The position numbers and the translations under genes are program-made. Positions 11,565-21,866 of a stretch of DNA of 64,000 bases are shown piece by piece; position 1 is the stretch's first letter, and each line of letters starts with the position of its first letter. The stretch is from Lotus japonicus (Eukaryota; Streptophyta; Magnoliopsida; Fabales; Fabaceae). The stretch lies in the NCBI RefSeq assembly GCF_012489685.1, contig NC_080043.1:81856292-81920291 (forward strand), in the 5' to 3' direction. Below the pieces are notes generated by a model that was not told the DNA's origin, ran no database searches, and saw only the letters and a program-made list of their open reading frames with translations.

Positions 11565-11880
11565 ATGTATAAGAGAAAAAGGAAGGAATCATTGAGTTGT
11601 TCTTCACAATTTGCATCGGATAAAAGGTGGGAATTCTGTAAAGTGACGCAGGAGCGAACCGTGATTAAAGAACGAGGTTTTCACTTACATTGAGGCAAGG
11701 GGTTGGAAGGTGTTTGCTGAGTCACCTGACTGGGGATGTGAGGTGTTGGTGCACGAATTTTGTGCTCAGGCTCGGTTGGATGACCAAGAAAAGGAGGATG
11801 CGCCGGTACCGCCCGCTTACAAGTCCTGGTTCAGGGGAACCCCGACTGACTACAGCCACCACCATCCAAATAATAAAGTC
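11565..11880 (+). pseudogene. Athila-type gag-like fragment
   Basis: An ATG at 11565 opens a lysine- and arginine-rich start (MYKRKRKESLSC). It is followed after a frameshift near 11690 by EARGWKVFAESPDWGCEVLVHEF and a charged stretch. This is the arrangement of the first open reading frame of Athila-type retrotransposons, where ERGF-x-EARGW-x-F is part of a widespread plant transposon protein domain. The frame is broken at the TGA after ERGFHLH and ends near 11880. The preceding 200 bases are CT-rich and look like a leader. Confidence 0.55.
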
Positions 11881-11926
11881 TGCCAACTTATATGGTGATT
11901 TGATCAGTTCAAAATAACAACCATAC

Positions 11927-11996
11927 CTTTAATTGGTCATGAAGTCGCTTCTGCACCTCCAGTTGAAGCTCAAGTGCTCTGGTGATATGCATTCCA
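11927..11996 (-). pseudogene. Orphan MYB-CC (LHEQLE) coiled-coil exon
   Basis: On the minus strand an open exon between an AG acceptor and a GT donor encodes MHITRALELQLEVQKRLHDQ followed by LK. This matches the conserved coiled coil of MYB-CC (PHR1-like) transcription factors, whose signature is LQLEVQ-x-RLHEQLE. No GARP/MYB DNA-binding exon or downstream MYB-CC exon was found on either side, and Athila sequence begins just past the donor. It is therefore a fragment. Confidence 0.6.
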
Positions 11997-12145
11997 CTAC
12001 AACAGAGACAAGCCTCCATTAATAATTTAGTCATTTATAACACCAGACCTCTTAAAATAAACAAGATTTTTTTGGGCAAAAAATATTTTTTTCCCACCCC
12101 ACTAATACAGTTTTGGCTATGTTGGCCTAAAGCATGGTTTTAAAC

Positions 12146-12718
12146 TTTTAATCAATGTTAGCAAAATCTTAAAATCTTTAATCTTCCGCACCCCTGTTCC
12201 AATCTGAATCGGTTGCGTTATCTCTTTCTTGTGGGATCTGGTAGGATCTTAGATCCAGGTTGTAAGATCCCACAATTTTACGCTTTCGCACGCCTGTTCC
12301 GAGCTGAATCAGTTGTGTAATCGGTTGCATAATCTCTTTACCATGGGATCTGGTTGAAGCTTCGGACAGGGGCTGCATTTTTTCCCTCTGTTGGTGAAAA
12401 CTTGATCACTCTTACTGGACATCTAAAGTTTTCTTTTCTTCTTTTGTGCTTTACTTTCATGTTAGCGTACACATGTGGTTATGGATTTAGTTTATGACTT
12501 ATTTGGGTGCTAATCTAATGAATACTTATTTCAACTTCAGTTTAATGATGATAGGATTTACATGATATTTTCTCTATCTAAGCTATTTTTTATGGATATG
12601 CATATGTTTAAGTATATTTTTACATTTATGGTAGAATCTTACGATCCGATTTTCAATCTTGCACCCCGTCTCGGATCCCACGTAGAATCTCAATTTTCAC
12701 CAACATTGGTTTTAATCA
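12146..12718. mobile_element. Mutator-like MITE with 9-bp target duplication TTTTAATCA
   Basis: TTTTAATCA occurs at 12146-12154 and 12710-12718. Just inside, CAATGTTAGCAAAATC and the complement of the right end (CAATGTTGGTGAAAATTG) form imperfect inverted repeats. The interior has repeated GATCCCAC/GTGGGATC-type motifs and no coding sequence. A nine-base duplication suits Mutator-like elements. Confidence 0.5.
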
Positions 12719-12855
12719 TAAACATGAATGAACCCAAATAGTTAAACACCAGGCAAGCCACATATGCGAATTTCAAATTCTACTGAGAAGGTTCAATGAT
12801 AGTAGTAGTCTATGCACCAGTCCAAGACGTACTGATGCAAATCCATAGTACATAC

Positions 12856-12966
12856 CTTGTGATTTTCATGGATTTGGCACAATGGGACTGAAAGCAACCT
12901 CAGGTTCTTTGGTACCATGAACTTCCGACTCTCTGGCAGCCTTACAAGAAAAAGTTCTGTACACTC
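12856..12966 (-). pseudogene. Unrecognised orphan exon
   Basis: A 111-base minus-strand exon, open for 37 codons between AG and GT, encodes ECTELFLVRLPESRKFMVPK and continues to QIHENHK. The composition looks like a real protein exon, but I cannot name the family. It sits upstream, on the same strand, of the MYB-CC exon and does not belong to a MYB-CC protein as far as I can tell. Confidence 0.35.
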
Positions 12967-13368
12967 CTACACCGTGGATGCAAAGATGATTGACAAAAGA
13001 AAATGATAAAACATGCAATATGCAACATAGTGAACATAACATGAAATTGAAAAGTTACCCATTATTAGGTGCCAGTGAGTTGAATCAAAACCACAGAACC
13101 AGTATTGCAGCACCCCATTGCCGTCTCCACCAATCACCAACATCACCGTCGCGTTCGCGCCACGCGGTGTGGCTGCAACAGTCACACAGACGCGATCACA
13201 GCTCAAGAGAAGTTGAATAATTAGGGTTGGAAAAAATGGAAAACCCTAGAATTGGAGGATTGGGGGAACCTGATAGGTCAGAATTGAGAAGGCGGTGGGA
13301 GTAGGAGACGTAAGCAGCGGTCGCGGGCGGCGCGGAGGTCGGCGACGCCGCAGAGCTGAGTGAAGGAT
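12967..13368 (-). other. Possible 5' exon region of a captured gene (minus strand)
   Basis: The stretch 13200-13368 read on the minus strand is proline- and alanine-rich when translated and CT-rich. It contains the CCCTAGGGTTTT-like motif frequent near plant transcription starts. A Mutator-like MITE sits immediately upstream at 13369-13633. No protein family is recognised and no single open frame joins it to the neighbouring exon at 12856-12966. Confidence 0.25.
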
Positions 13369-13633
13369 GATCATTAGATTTGGCACCGCAATCATTAGAA
13401 ATGTCACCCCACTTACGGAAACTCAGTTTCCGAAATATTTCGGAAATAAGGTTTCCGAAGCACTTTTTTACTCAAAAGTGTGGTTTTTTACTCAAAAGTG
13501 TGGTGCTAGATGTATTTTGAACTAAAAATCACGAATTAATTTCGGAATCTAAGATTCCGAAATAATTCGGAACTTGAAAATCCGAAAATTAGGGGTGTGA
13601 AATCTAATGGTTGGGGTGGCAAATCCAGCTCTC
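13369..13633. mobile_element. Mutator-like MITE with 9-bp target duplication GTGAAGGAT
   Basis: GTGAAGGAT is present at 13360-13368 and 13634-13642. The first and last roughly 40 bases are imperfect inverted repeats (left AGATTTGGCACCGCAATCAT, right complement GGATTTGCCACCCCAACCAT). Inside is a tandem copy of ACTCAAAAGTGTGG. The element is 265 bp and non-coding. Confidence 0.7.
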
Positions 13634-13642
13634 GTGAAGGAT

Positions 13643-14330
13643 CGAATGAGAAGGCGTTGAGAAAGAGAGGGAGAACCACCAAGGAAATAGGGGTTTTAGG
13701 AACACTTCAGCATTCATTTGTTTGGTAAGCATGAGAGACAGCGGAGAGAAATCAAGCATAGAGGGTTGTGTTTGGTTACAGGGAAGAAAATGAGACAAAA
13801 CTTAAGAGAGTTGATTTAATAAGTTGTTTGGTAAGAGAGAAATTGAAAAGAAAAGCGAAAAGAGAGAAGGTCATAGTATTAGTGTTAGCTTGATCAACAT
13901 AATAATGACATTTTCTAGTAGTGAAAACGTGTTTTCACAAGTTCCATTATAAGACCAATGTTATACAATTCAAGACCCTCAAGCTCCTTCTTGTTATCTC
14001 TCACAATTTCTCTCTAAAAAAAGTAAGAAGTCTCAAAGAATTCTGAAAAATTCTATTTATATGAGTGTTAACCGTCTTTCATTCGGCTAAGCGAGTTTTT
14101 TACTTTAACTTTAAAAAGGCGAGCGCTTAAATGAGCTTCACTTTCATTCTCTGCCATGCAATTTTGCTTAACCCCTGTCATGCAATTTCACTTAACCCTT
14201 GGTGAAGTGCAGAAGACATCATGTACTGTATACTATATTGAATGGAAGGCATTAATCTGAATTGCGGGAATTTTGCTACTATTTTTCCTATGTCTATGTT
14301 TAGTCCTCCTTGGAGATGTCATCTTGATTA
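13643..14330. other. No gene seen
   Basis: Low-complexity and AT-rich sequence with purine-rich GAGAGA stretches near 13650-13870. Both strands carry frequent stops and no domain is recognised. Confidence 0.4.
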
Positions 14331-14339
14331 TCGAACTTA

Positions 14340-14600
14340 TGTACTCTTTTTCCTTCTCCAGGTTTTCCCAAGGGGGTTTTTCCTGGTAAGGTTTTAATGA
14401 GGCATGGTTTTCTAATCTCTCTCTAAGGAGGTGGTGGGTGGTGGGCTTATACCAATAGAGGGATCATTGCTGCTATTTTGTAATGTTACTCATTTTATTT
14501 TGTATTTTCCCTACTTCCTCTTTGTATTGGGTTGAAGTACCCCTTGTGCTTCGCTTCAATATAATTCATATTGCTTATAAAATAAAAATAAAAAACTTAA
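14340..14600 (+). mobile_element. LINE 3' end
   Basis: A block containing CCAGGTTTTCCCAAGGGGG and later GGGTTGAAGTACCCCTTGTG, ending in an A-rich tail near 14580-14597, has the form of a plant L1-type LINE 3' untranslated region. The same GGGTTGAAGTACCCCTTGT motif occurs in reverse at 39029-39055, beside a poly-T run. Confidence 0.55.
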
Positions 14601-14997
14601 GTGTGATCCAATTTGACTTAAAGCGAAATTCCATTAATCTTGACCTTTTGATCTTTTAAACTTTTCTTTCAATTAAAAATAAAGAGTTTAAAAGTATAAA
14701 CTAACATTTTTAACATAGTATCTATTTAAAAAATTAACTACTTACTAATCTCATCAATTGATCAGGGATTATTTGAAAGATATTTTACACATTTAGAACA
14801 TAAAAATGCCCAAATCGGTATTGAAAAGTAGGTAAATTATGCACTTATAATTAGAAGAAGAAACTAATGAAGATTTGAGGTTCAAAATGCTTAGATCCTT
14901 TAATTTGACTATCCTAGCAAAGTGGTGGTGACTCCTAAATAATGACTCTTTGGTTTCAAGATTTTGAAAGCATCTGATTACAACCACTATTCTATTT

Positions 14998-15990
14998 ATG
15001 AGGAAAATTGGGTTTAAGCCTAGCTATACATGGCAGAGCATCCTCCAATCCAAAGTTGTTGTGATAAAGGTTTTTTGTCGAGGATTGACGCAGGAGATAA
15101 GGTTAATATATGGAATGATAGGCAGTCAGTGACGAATCCAAGAAAATTATGTTATGGGGCAAAATATGTATAGTTTTTTTTTTTCAAAATATATAATTGT
15201 AACATAAAATATAATACATTACTATTAAAAAATGAGTTTTATTACTTTCATAAAAAAAGTTGAGTTTTATTACTATGCACGTACATTGTAAAAAAATTGC
15301 ATAACTATCCAATTATAATCAATTAATTTGTTATCTCATAATTAAATTAGAGTTTAAAACATTTAACATTAAAAATAAAGAGATGTAATTGGATACACGT
15401 TTTTATCATTGATTTTCAATATTATTATTATTTTCTTTCCTTTTCAAGTTATTGGCGAATGTTATATCCTTCTTTATTACCTTAGAAATTAGTTTCAAAA
15501 AAAAAAAACCTTAGAAATTGAATCCTTGATTAGATCAGGTAGCCAACGTCCAAATTGTTATTCAATTTGTGGAAGAACACAATAAAAATAGAGAATCATA
15601 AGTTAAACATTTTGGTGGGGGCAATTATTTACACTGAGTTTTTATTCAAACAGTAATGTAATACATGAGTAGTATTTTATTCATACATTCCTACATTTGA
15701 TGAGAATTAAGTGGGGGCAAATGACCCGAAAAAGGGCAACGTGCATCCGCCCCTGTTTCCTAGTTTGGTTGGCTATAGAGTATTTTCTGGTTTGACAAGT
15801 TATCTTTCTGTTTCTCAGGTTTCTAATCTCATTGTAATAGAATAGGGACTTATTTTTGCTACTTTTAGTCCAATGGATGCTAGAAGAACTCTTGATCAGG
15901 TTCTACTTTCGGTCAGAGTGCAAGCAGATTGTCTTATTTGGGATTCACATGATGGCATTTATTTACCATCTCACACTTTTGTTTCTTGTA
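14998..15990 (+). pseudogene. LINE ORF2 remnant (between RT and zf-RVT), interrupted
   Basis: At 14998-15130 the translation gives IGFKPSYTWQSILQSKVVV and then RIDAGDKVNIWNDRQ. At about 15800-15990 it gives SPMDARRTLDQVLLSVRV, then DCLIWDSHDGIY. Both follow the segment after the reverse transcriptase of plant L1 elements (PSYTWRSI, then WRIGNG-x-VxIWND, then LVWxxxxxGxYS). About 640 bases of unrelated AT-rich sequence lie between the two parts. That insert starts near CAGTGACGAATCC and ends near GGATGCACG read on the complement, which is weakly hAT-like. Frameshifts are present. Confidence 0.5.
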
Positions 15991-16288
15991 AACATACCAT
16001 ATCAATTTTTTCTTCCTCTCCACATACCTTCTTTATCTCCCTTTCTTTTTATACACAAATTCATGCTTCTAGTATTATAAGAAAGAATCTTTATGAAAAA
16101 AACTCACCACCTAACCTCTGATCCCGTGATAAACAATTCCACACATGTACATATCTTAATGAATTAAAACTAATCAACGTCGTTGTATTTATTATATATT
16201 AGCACTACTGTGGTCCTCACCTCGACCAATAATTCAGAAAACAAATTAGAACTCATTCAAAGTCATCGGTTTTAATTTCATTGAAACC

Positions 16289-16689
16289 CGTCAAACAACC
16301 ACTTAATCCAAAAGCTTAAGTTGTTGGGTAAGGGTCATATCAATGGTTTTATATTATATTCTAACACACCCCCTCACGCAATAGTCTTTTGGGCTTGAAG
16401 CGTGGATAAATGCACAGACTCACCTACCATGTGCTTAATTAAATTCCACTTTTTAATTAGAAAGTACACGCAATAGTCTTTTGGGCTTGAAGCGTGGATA
16501 AATGCACAGACTCACCTACCATGTGCTTAATTAAATTCCACTTTTTAATTAGAAAGTAAGGGAAACAAGGATCGAACTCTAGACCTCTCGGCCATAGATG
16601 CTCTGATACCATGTCAAACAATCACTTAATCCAAAAGCTTAAGCTGTTGGGTAAGGGTCATATCAATGGTTTTATATTATATTCTAACA
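16289..16689 (-). mobile_element. TRIM (miniature LTR retrotransposon), 401 bp
   Basis: Two 78-bp direct repeats (16289-16366 and 16612-16689) differ by a few bases, and the right copy has TG...CA ends. On the minus strand the 5' LTR (right copy) is followed at once by TGGTATCAGAGC (16600-16611), the initiator-tRNA-Met primer-binding site. The 3' LTR is preceded by a purine tract, GTGAGGGGGTGTG. There is no coding capacity, so it depends on proteins of other elements. The interior holds a perfect 92-bp tandem duplication (16375-16466 and 16467-16558). No 5-bp target duplication is evident. Confidence 0.85.
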
Positions 16690-16794
16690 GTCTGGACTCA
16701 TGCATTACACGGCATTTGCAGCCAAATTTTCAAGTGCACTTTGTTTACAACGATTGTGACGATTAAGAGGGCAATACAAGAAGAGAAAAAACAA

Positions 16795-17905
16795 TTATAT
16801 TAAAAACGTACTGCTGAAATTACCATCCTAGCTAGAATATATGGGGCTGATCTGAAGTTTGTGATGGTGACCCTCCAGCAGCTAGAGATCCAAATCGTTT
16901 TATTATGATGAATTTCAAAAATAAAACTCAATAAACTTTTCTTATTTTTTTTACTTACATATGGCTGATCTGAAGTTTGACGCTAAGTAGGAAAGGTATG
17001 GCCCTTTATTATATTCGTAAAACAAATTAGAGTTTAATGCTAACTCGGAAAGATCTGGCCTTCTTATAAAAAGACCACCCTCTCAAATGAAATTAATACA
17101 ATACAATTAATTAAGATCACAGATTTCAACTAACACATGATACACACCACCAACAAGATAACAGATCAAACTCCAGTATATAAGTAATGGACAAATATGG
17201 CCTTTACCGACATTTTTTTGAAAACAATATATAATGCAATTGTATTAAAACATTCATGCTTATCACGGTTGAAGAAAATCTTACAAACACTCACTTTAAC
17301 ACTATATTTCTAACAATATCTTATTAATTAGTTGAAATTCATATAAAGTTCACTAAAAATATGAGTCTTACTTTAAATTTAATAGGGCTTACAAGAATTT
17401 CAATCAATTAACAAAAATGATTGAAAGAGAACGTTAAAGTGAATGATATTTGTAACACTAATCTTTATAAAAAAAAAAGTCTTTGATTCAATTATACTCA
17501 ACTTTTCTATTCTTATATATCTCTTAATGTCGGGTTTGATGGATTATTATTATAAAAAAACAAATTATTAATAAGGTATAACACAACGGGTAAATAACTG
17601 AACTCCTTAAGTATCTAATTAAAGGTGATGTGTATGGATAATGATTTATTAAAAAAGACACCCACATAATTCGATCTAGAGACTCACGAGTGCTAGATGT
17701 AACATATTTTCATGAAAAAATAATAATAACAAGTTGGCTGGTTTAGGCAATAAGAAAGTTAATTACAACCCATATGTGGGGCCTCTAGATTGAGTTCTTG
17801 TTTGTAATCGAGCAGCAAGGTTCTCAACATATATAAATAGCCCAATCACTCACTCATTCACACACCCTTCCATCACAAACACAACTTTCCAACCCCGTAC
17901 AGAAG
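16795..17905 (+). promoter_or_regulatory. Upstream region and TATA box of P450 copy 2
   Basis: This is the homologue of 4788-6184 with small indels. It represents the uninterrupted form of the site where the Helitron ends in module 1. A strong TATA box, TATATAAATAGCCC, starts at 17830, about 76 bases upstream of the ATG. Confidence 0.65.
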
Positions 17906-18844
17906 ATGGCAACAGCAGCACCTAGTTGGGTGACAACAGCAGCATCTAGTTGGGTCATCACAACTGCTGCCACATGCCTTGCACCCCTTGTCATCCTCCT
18001 CCTCTTCATGCGCGGGCAAAGACGGCGCAGATACAACATGCCACCAGGCCCAAAACCATGGCCCATCATAGGAAACCTTAACCTCATAGGTCCCCTCCCA
18101 CACAAGTCCATTCATGCTCTCAGCCAAAAATACGGACCCATCATGCATGTTTGGCTTGGCTCCAGGAGCGTTGTCGTGGGTTCTTCCGTAGACATGGCCA
18201 AAGCCTTCCTCAAAACCCACGACGCCACCCTTGCCGGTCGACCCAAATTTGCTTCCGGCAAGTATACAGCCTACAACTACTCGGATGTAACTTGGTCCGA
18301 CTACGGACCATACTGGCGACAAGCTCGTAAAATATTTCTATTAGAATTGTTCAGTGCAAAGCGCCTCGAGTCCTATGAGTATATTAGAAAGCAAGAGTTG
18401 CGTAGTTTGTTGAATCAACTCGCCAACCCTGCAAACAAAACCATCTTGTTGAATAACCACCTTTCCACTTTGAGCCTCAACGTGATTAGCCGCATGGTGT
18501 TTGGGAAGAATTACTTGGAGCAATCAGAGTCAAACAACATAATTTCCCCTGAGGAGTTCAAGAAGTTGTTAGACGAATTGTTCATGCTAAATGGGGTTTT
18601 CAACATTGGGGACTTCATCCCTTGGCTTGATTTCTTGGACTTGCAGGGTTACATAAAGAGGATGAAGGTTGCCGCGAAGAAGTTTGATACATTTTTAGAG
18701 CATGTGATAGAGGAAAACTTTGAGAGGAGGAAAGGGGTGAAGGATTATGTTGCCAAAAACATGATGGATGTGCTTTTGCAACTTGCTGAGGATCCTACTC
18801 TTGAAGTTAAGCTGGACAAGCGTGGAGTCAAAGCTTTTACACAG
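17906..18844 (+). CDS. Cytochrome P450, CYP92A-like, copy 2, exon 1
   Basis: The exon encodes 313 residues ending ...VKAFTQ at a phase-0 GT donor, the same junction as copy 1. It holds the membrane anchor, the PPGP hinge (PPGPKPWPIIGN) and the substrate-recognition part of the P450 fold. The N-terminus has an extra duplicated stretch (PSWVTTAASSWVITTAA) compared with copy 1. The frame is uninterrupted. The matching exon 2 is at 36578-37207, so the intron is 17,733 bp. Splicing would give 522 residues with Cys457 as haem ligand. Whether that intron is removed efficiently cannot be told from sequence; an alternative is read-through to a truncated product ending in the intron at 18893. Confidence 0.9.
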
Positions 18845-19291
18845 GTACGTACAAGCATAATTCTTTACCATTTCAAGGACCAAAAAAATATTTAAGCATT
18901 TTCTTATTTTTAAGTTCTTTGATGTGTTTATATGGTGGGGTTGCCTACCTTACTCTGAGAAAGTGGGTATAATATTGCATGAGTAATGCTATCGAGTCAA
19001 AGAAACCACAACACCAAAATTTATTATATAGCAATGACAGATCCCTTCAGGTCTCCCTAACTTTGAGAACACTTTCGTAGATCGTTAGGAAACTGATGCC
19101 TATAATATTTCACTTGATAGCGACAAGACTTGACCGTCAAACTGATTACCACAATAGGAGTAGGACCATCTTGGCTTGAATTGATTTTTTATTTTATTTT
19201 TTATAAGCAAATGTTAGTTGTAATTAGATTAGTACAAATTATCTCTCCTCAAGGTTCGAACTCTGACCCCTTTCACCTGCAATTATCCTTA

Positions 19292-19656
19292 GAGCATCTA
19301 CATCCATCATACTCACTAAAATATCTACACTTCATTTTTTACGATTCCTCATAGTGTCACATCTTCTACACCATTTTACTTACTTTTTACTCCAATCCAA
19401 CAACTCTTAAAAGTTTCTATAGTGGATCTCACCATCAACATCACATTTGTATATTTTATTATTTATCTTCATTTTAATCTAATTAGATTAATTGTAAGTG
19501 CTTGTAATAAATACAAGCTTACTTTTCAAGTCTAGTATAGAATATCTATTCTCACATACTCATCTTTGTCATGTTGGAATTGAATATATACTCCAATGGT
19601 AATAGATACTCATATGAGTATGTATTTAACATTAGATACTATCATTAAAGATACTC
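19292..19656. mobile_element. Candidate Harbinger-type MITE (TTA target)
   Basis: GAGCATCTACATC at the left and the complement of the right end, GAGTATCTTTAATG, are imperfect inverted repeats flanked by TTA on both sides (19289-19291 and 19657-19659). This is the target duplication used by PIF/Harbinger elements. The interior is AT-rich and non-coding. Confidence 0.4.
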
Positions 19657-19799
19657 TTAGCTCAACCATGTGAGCTATCCACCTCACCCCTTAAATTGAT
19701 TCCTTAATTCAATGTGTGAAATATAGCATGCATGAAAAACATTGCCGCTTAGGAAGAATCCATAACTCATTGGAAGACAAGGGTCAGAGTTTTTCCAAC

Positions 19800-20332
19800 T
19801 GATCTGGGAGAGACCAGACTACCCGTTGACAAGGGGTAGGAGAGGGGGATCCGGACGTGCTGAAGGGCTCCAAGTTGGCAAGGTCCCGGGAGGGGCTCCT
19901 GCAAGACACTCCGATGCTAAAGTCAGTGAATGAAGTTGTGAGAATTGTGAGAATGGAGAGAATACGTTACCTTTAGATAGAAGAAGGGTTCCCTTTATAT
20001 AGGAGAGGTAGAACTAGGGTTGGAGCCATGCAACGTCATGCATGGCTCGTACCTGGGGCACGGATCGCCGTTGGATTTCCTGCAGAGGAACAGTGATCCA
20101 ACGGTTTGGGGGCCCCTACGGATCTGCTCCAGCCAACCTACCCCCTAGGGTAGTTGGCCTAGGTCAACCTCTAGATAGTGGGCCCCCTGGTTCCTTGTCC
20201 TCACCCTTGGCGGTGGGGTCCATTAGAGGGGGGCTCTTAGACTTCCTCGAACTGTCCCTTAGGTGGGACGTTCTGTGGGGCCCTGCCTCGTCCCGGGAGC
20301 CCTGTCCGTCCCCGGTCAGGGTTCCCGGAAAA
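19800..20332 (-). repeat. 3' LTR of Tat element 1
   Basis: This LTR is almost identical to 30519-31052. A TATA box (TATATAAAGG on the minus strand) lies near 19993-20003. The outer end keeps the terminal dinucleotide, while the inner end reads AA where the other copy reads CA. Left target duplication is CCAAC. Confidence 0.9.
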
Positions 20333-20493
20333 GTAGCCCCTTAGCCCTGGTCGGCTGTTCCAGCGGAGCGAGGGCTAACGTGTCTTGTGCTGGTGGTGAC
20401 ATGGGGGTTCCCGGTGCAGTAACGTAGAGTCAAAAAATTTAGAACTTTATTCATTAATGGAAAAGGGCAGTTTAGCCGTTACATTTAGTTCCC

Positions 20494-20895
20494 CTAGAAA
20501 GGGGGTGTTACTCGCATGGCGTTGTAGCGGAGGCGAACGGTTCCTTGGTCTTTGTCGAGGCTCTCTCTCGCGGCCAGAAAGGAGGACAGCTCGGCTTCGA
20601 TTTCGCTCGTCGTTCCCGCCCCTTCGCCCTCGTGTTCCGAGGCGGAAACCTCTAAGCCCCCAATTAGCATGCTAATGTCCGAGCGGCGTCGGTGTAATTC
20701 CCACATCTCCTCCGTCAGTTTCAAAAAGGTTAGCAACCCCGCCTTTAGTTGGGGGTCCAGATCTTCTATCAGAAGCCTGCTGACCAGGGATCTGATCCTG
20801 CTGTGGGAGGTGGCCTGCATTTGGTAGGAGTAGTATAGGTTGCAGTCTAGAGCCTCGGCCCTGAGTGCCTTCAGGTAAGCCTCCGTGGAGGTCAT
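20494..20895 (-). CDS. Small helical accessory protein of Tat element 1
   Basis: This is an uninterrupted 133-residue frame, MTSTEAYLKALRAEALDCNL..., just inside the 3' LTR and on the same strand as pol. It is predicted to be almost entirely alpha-helical with no membrane segment. A short acidic, Gly-rich break (SEHEGEGAGTT) separates two helical blocks. A TATA box on its own strand (ATTATAAATGG, 20942-20950) lies about 50 bases before the ATG, which suggests separate transcription from the LTR mRNA. It faces away from the antisense accessory gene, forming a divergent pair with a 1 kb shared upstream region. I recognise no family. Chance survival of an ORF is possible but less likely given length and promoter. 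Confidence 0.55.
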   Translation of the reverse strand: MTSTEAYLKALRAEALDCNLYYSYQMQATSHSRIRSLVSRLLIEDLDPQLKAGLLTFLKLTEEMWELHRRRSDISMLIGGLEVSASEHEGEGAGTTSEIEAELSSFLAARESLDKDQGTVRLRYNAMRVTPPF

Positions 20896-20936
20896 TCTGT
20901 CTTAGGGTGAATGTGGAGCCTGCAAAGGGGAAGGGG

Positions 20937-21594
20937 TTGCCATTTATAATCGAAACGTTCTTGGGTGGTAACGCCCTTTAGCCTTTTCCCAGGCGTTTCT
21001 CTTAGGAAAAGAAGGGGGCATTAACTGCAGAGGTCGGTGGTCAACGCGCGCTCTCCTGGGCTGTATATACAGATTTAACCGACCGGGTTGGGAGCCGACC
21101 GCGGTGGTTTGGCGTTAGGACGTGACCGGCTCTAGTACCGAGCGGGTTGTTGCCTGGTTTGAATCTAGGAAGCCAAAAAGACACGGGAGAATGGGACGGT
21201 GTGAGGCTTCGGGCCCACTGCATTTAATGTACCTGACTCTTGAGATGGTACGTGTCGTTTCCGGGTGGGTTGCGTCGCTTCGCGACTCCTCTCCCACGTG
21301 CCTCTGGAGGCGTGTGTCGCTTCGCCGTCACTGCCTCCTCTCTGACGTGGCGGGGCCTGATTGGACGAAGCCCTTTGGTTTCCCCAAACGTCATGATTAG
21401 GGAAACTAGGGCTGTCGAAACGTCACGTCTCCCTCCTCATTTTCTATAAAAGAGGGAGGAGGGGATTCATTTGCACTTTCGCATCTCTGAATTTTCCCCA
21501 AACTCTCCCCCTTTCTTTCCGTCAGGTACCGGTGTTTCACGGTGGTGTCTTCTTTCGCACGGTTGTCGTTTGGAAGCTTTTCCAGTTTCTTCTT
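20937..21594. promoter_or_regulatory. Bidirectional promoter region inside Tat element 1
   Basis: One TATA box points left (ATTATAAATGG on the minus strand, 20942-20950) to the 133-residue gene. The other points right (CTATAAAAG, about 21444-21452) to the two-exon gene. Between them are an inverted CTGTATATACAG at about 21060 and repeated CGCTTCGC pieces at about 21273-21325. After the rightward TATA box comes an untranslated leader with a GT donor at 21595. Confidence 0.55.
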
Positions 21595-21858
21595 GTAAGT
21601 CCTCGCTTCACTTGACTTTCCTTCTTAAGATTTTAATTTTTTCTTTTTTCTAGTAGAAAGGGTGGCCTGCTCTTGGGGGAGTTGGGAGTTTCCCCTCCCC
21701 TGGCGGCCCCCTCTTGTGGCGGAGGAGATTCTCTCTGAGGGTATGCGCCGCCGCACGGTCGCGTTGTCCTGCCTAGGGTAAAGATGGATTCCGGGTGGGT
21801 CCTTCTTTGAGCCGATTCAAACGACCTAGGTGTTGATACGGCGTTTTCCCTTGTGCAG
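21595..21858 (+). other. 5' UTR intron of the antisense accessory gene
   Basis: The intron has donor GTAAGT at 21595 and acceptor TTGTGCAG ending at 21858, eight bases before the ATG. It has a T-rich stretch typical of plant introns in its first part. It is inferred from splice consensus and position; no transcript is available. Confidence 0.55.
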
Positions 21859-21866
21859 GTGTCGCT

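Noticed and set aside
16375..16558. Possible CRISPR-like repeat
   Set aside because: Two adjacent identical 92-bp units without spacers inside a TRIM element; a simple tandem duplication in a plant nuclear sequence.
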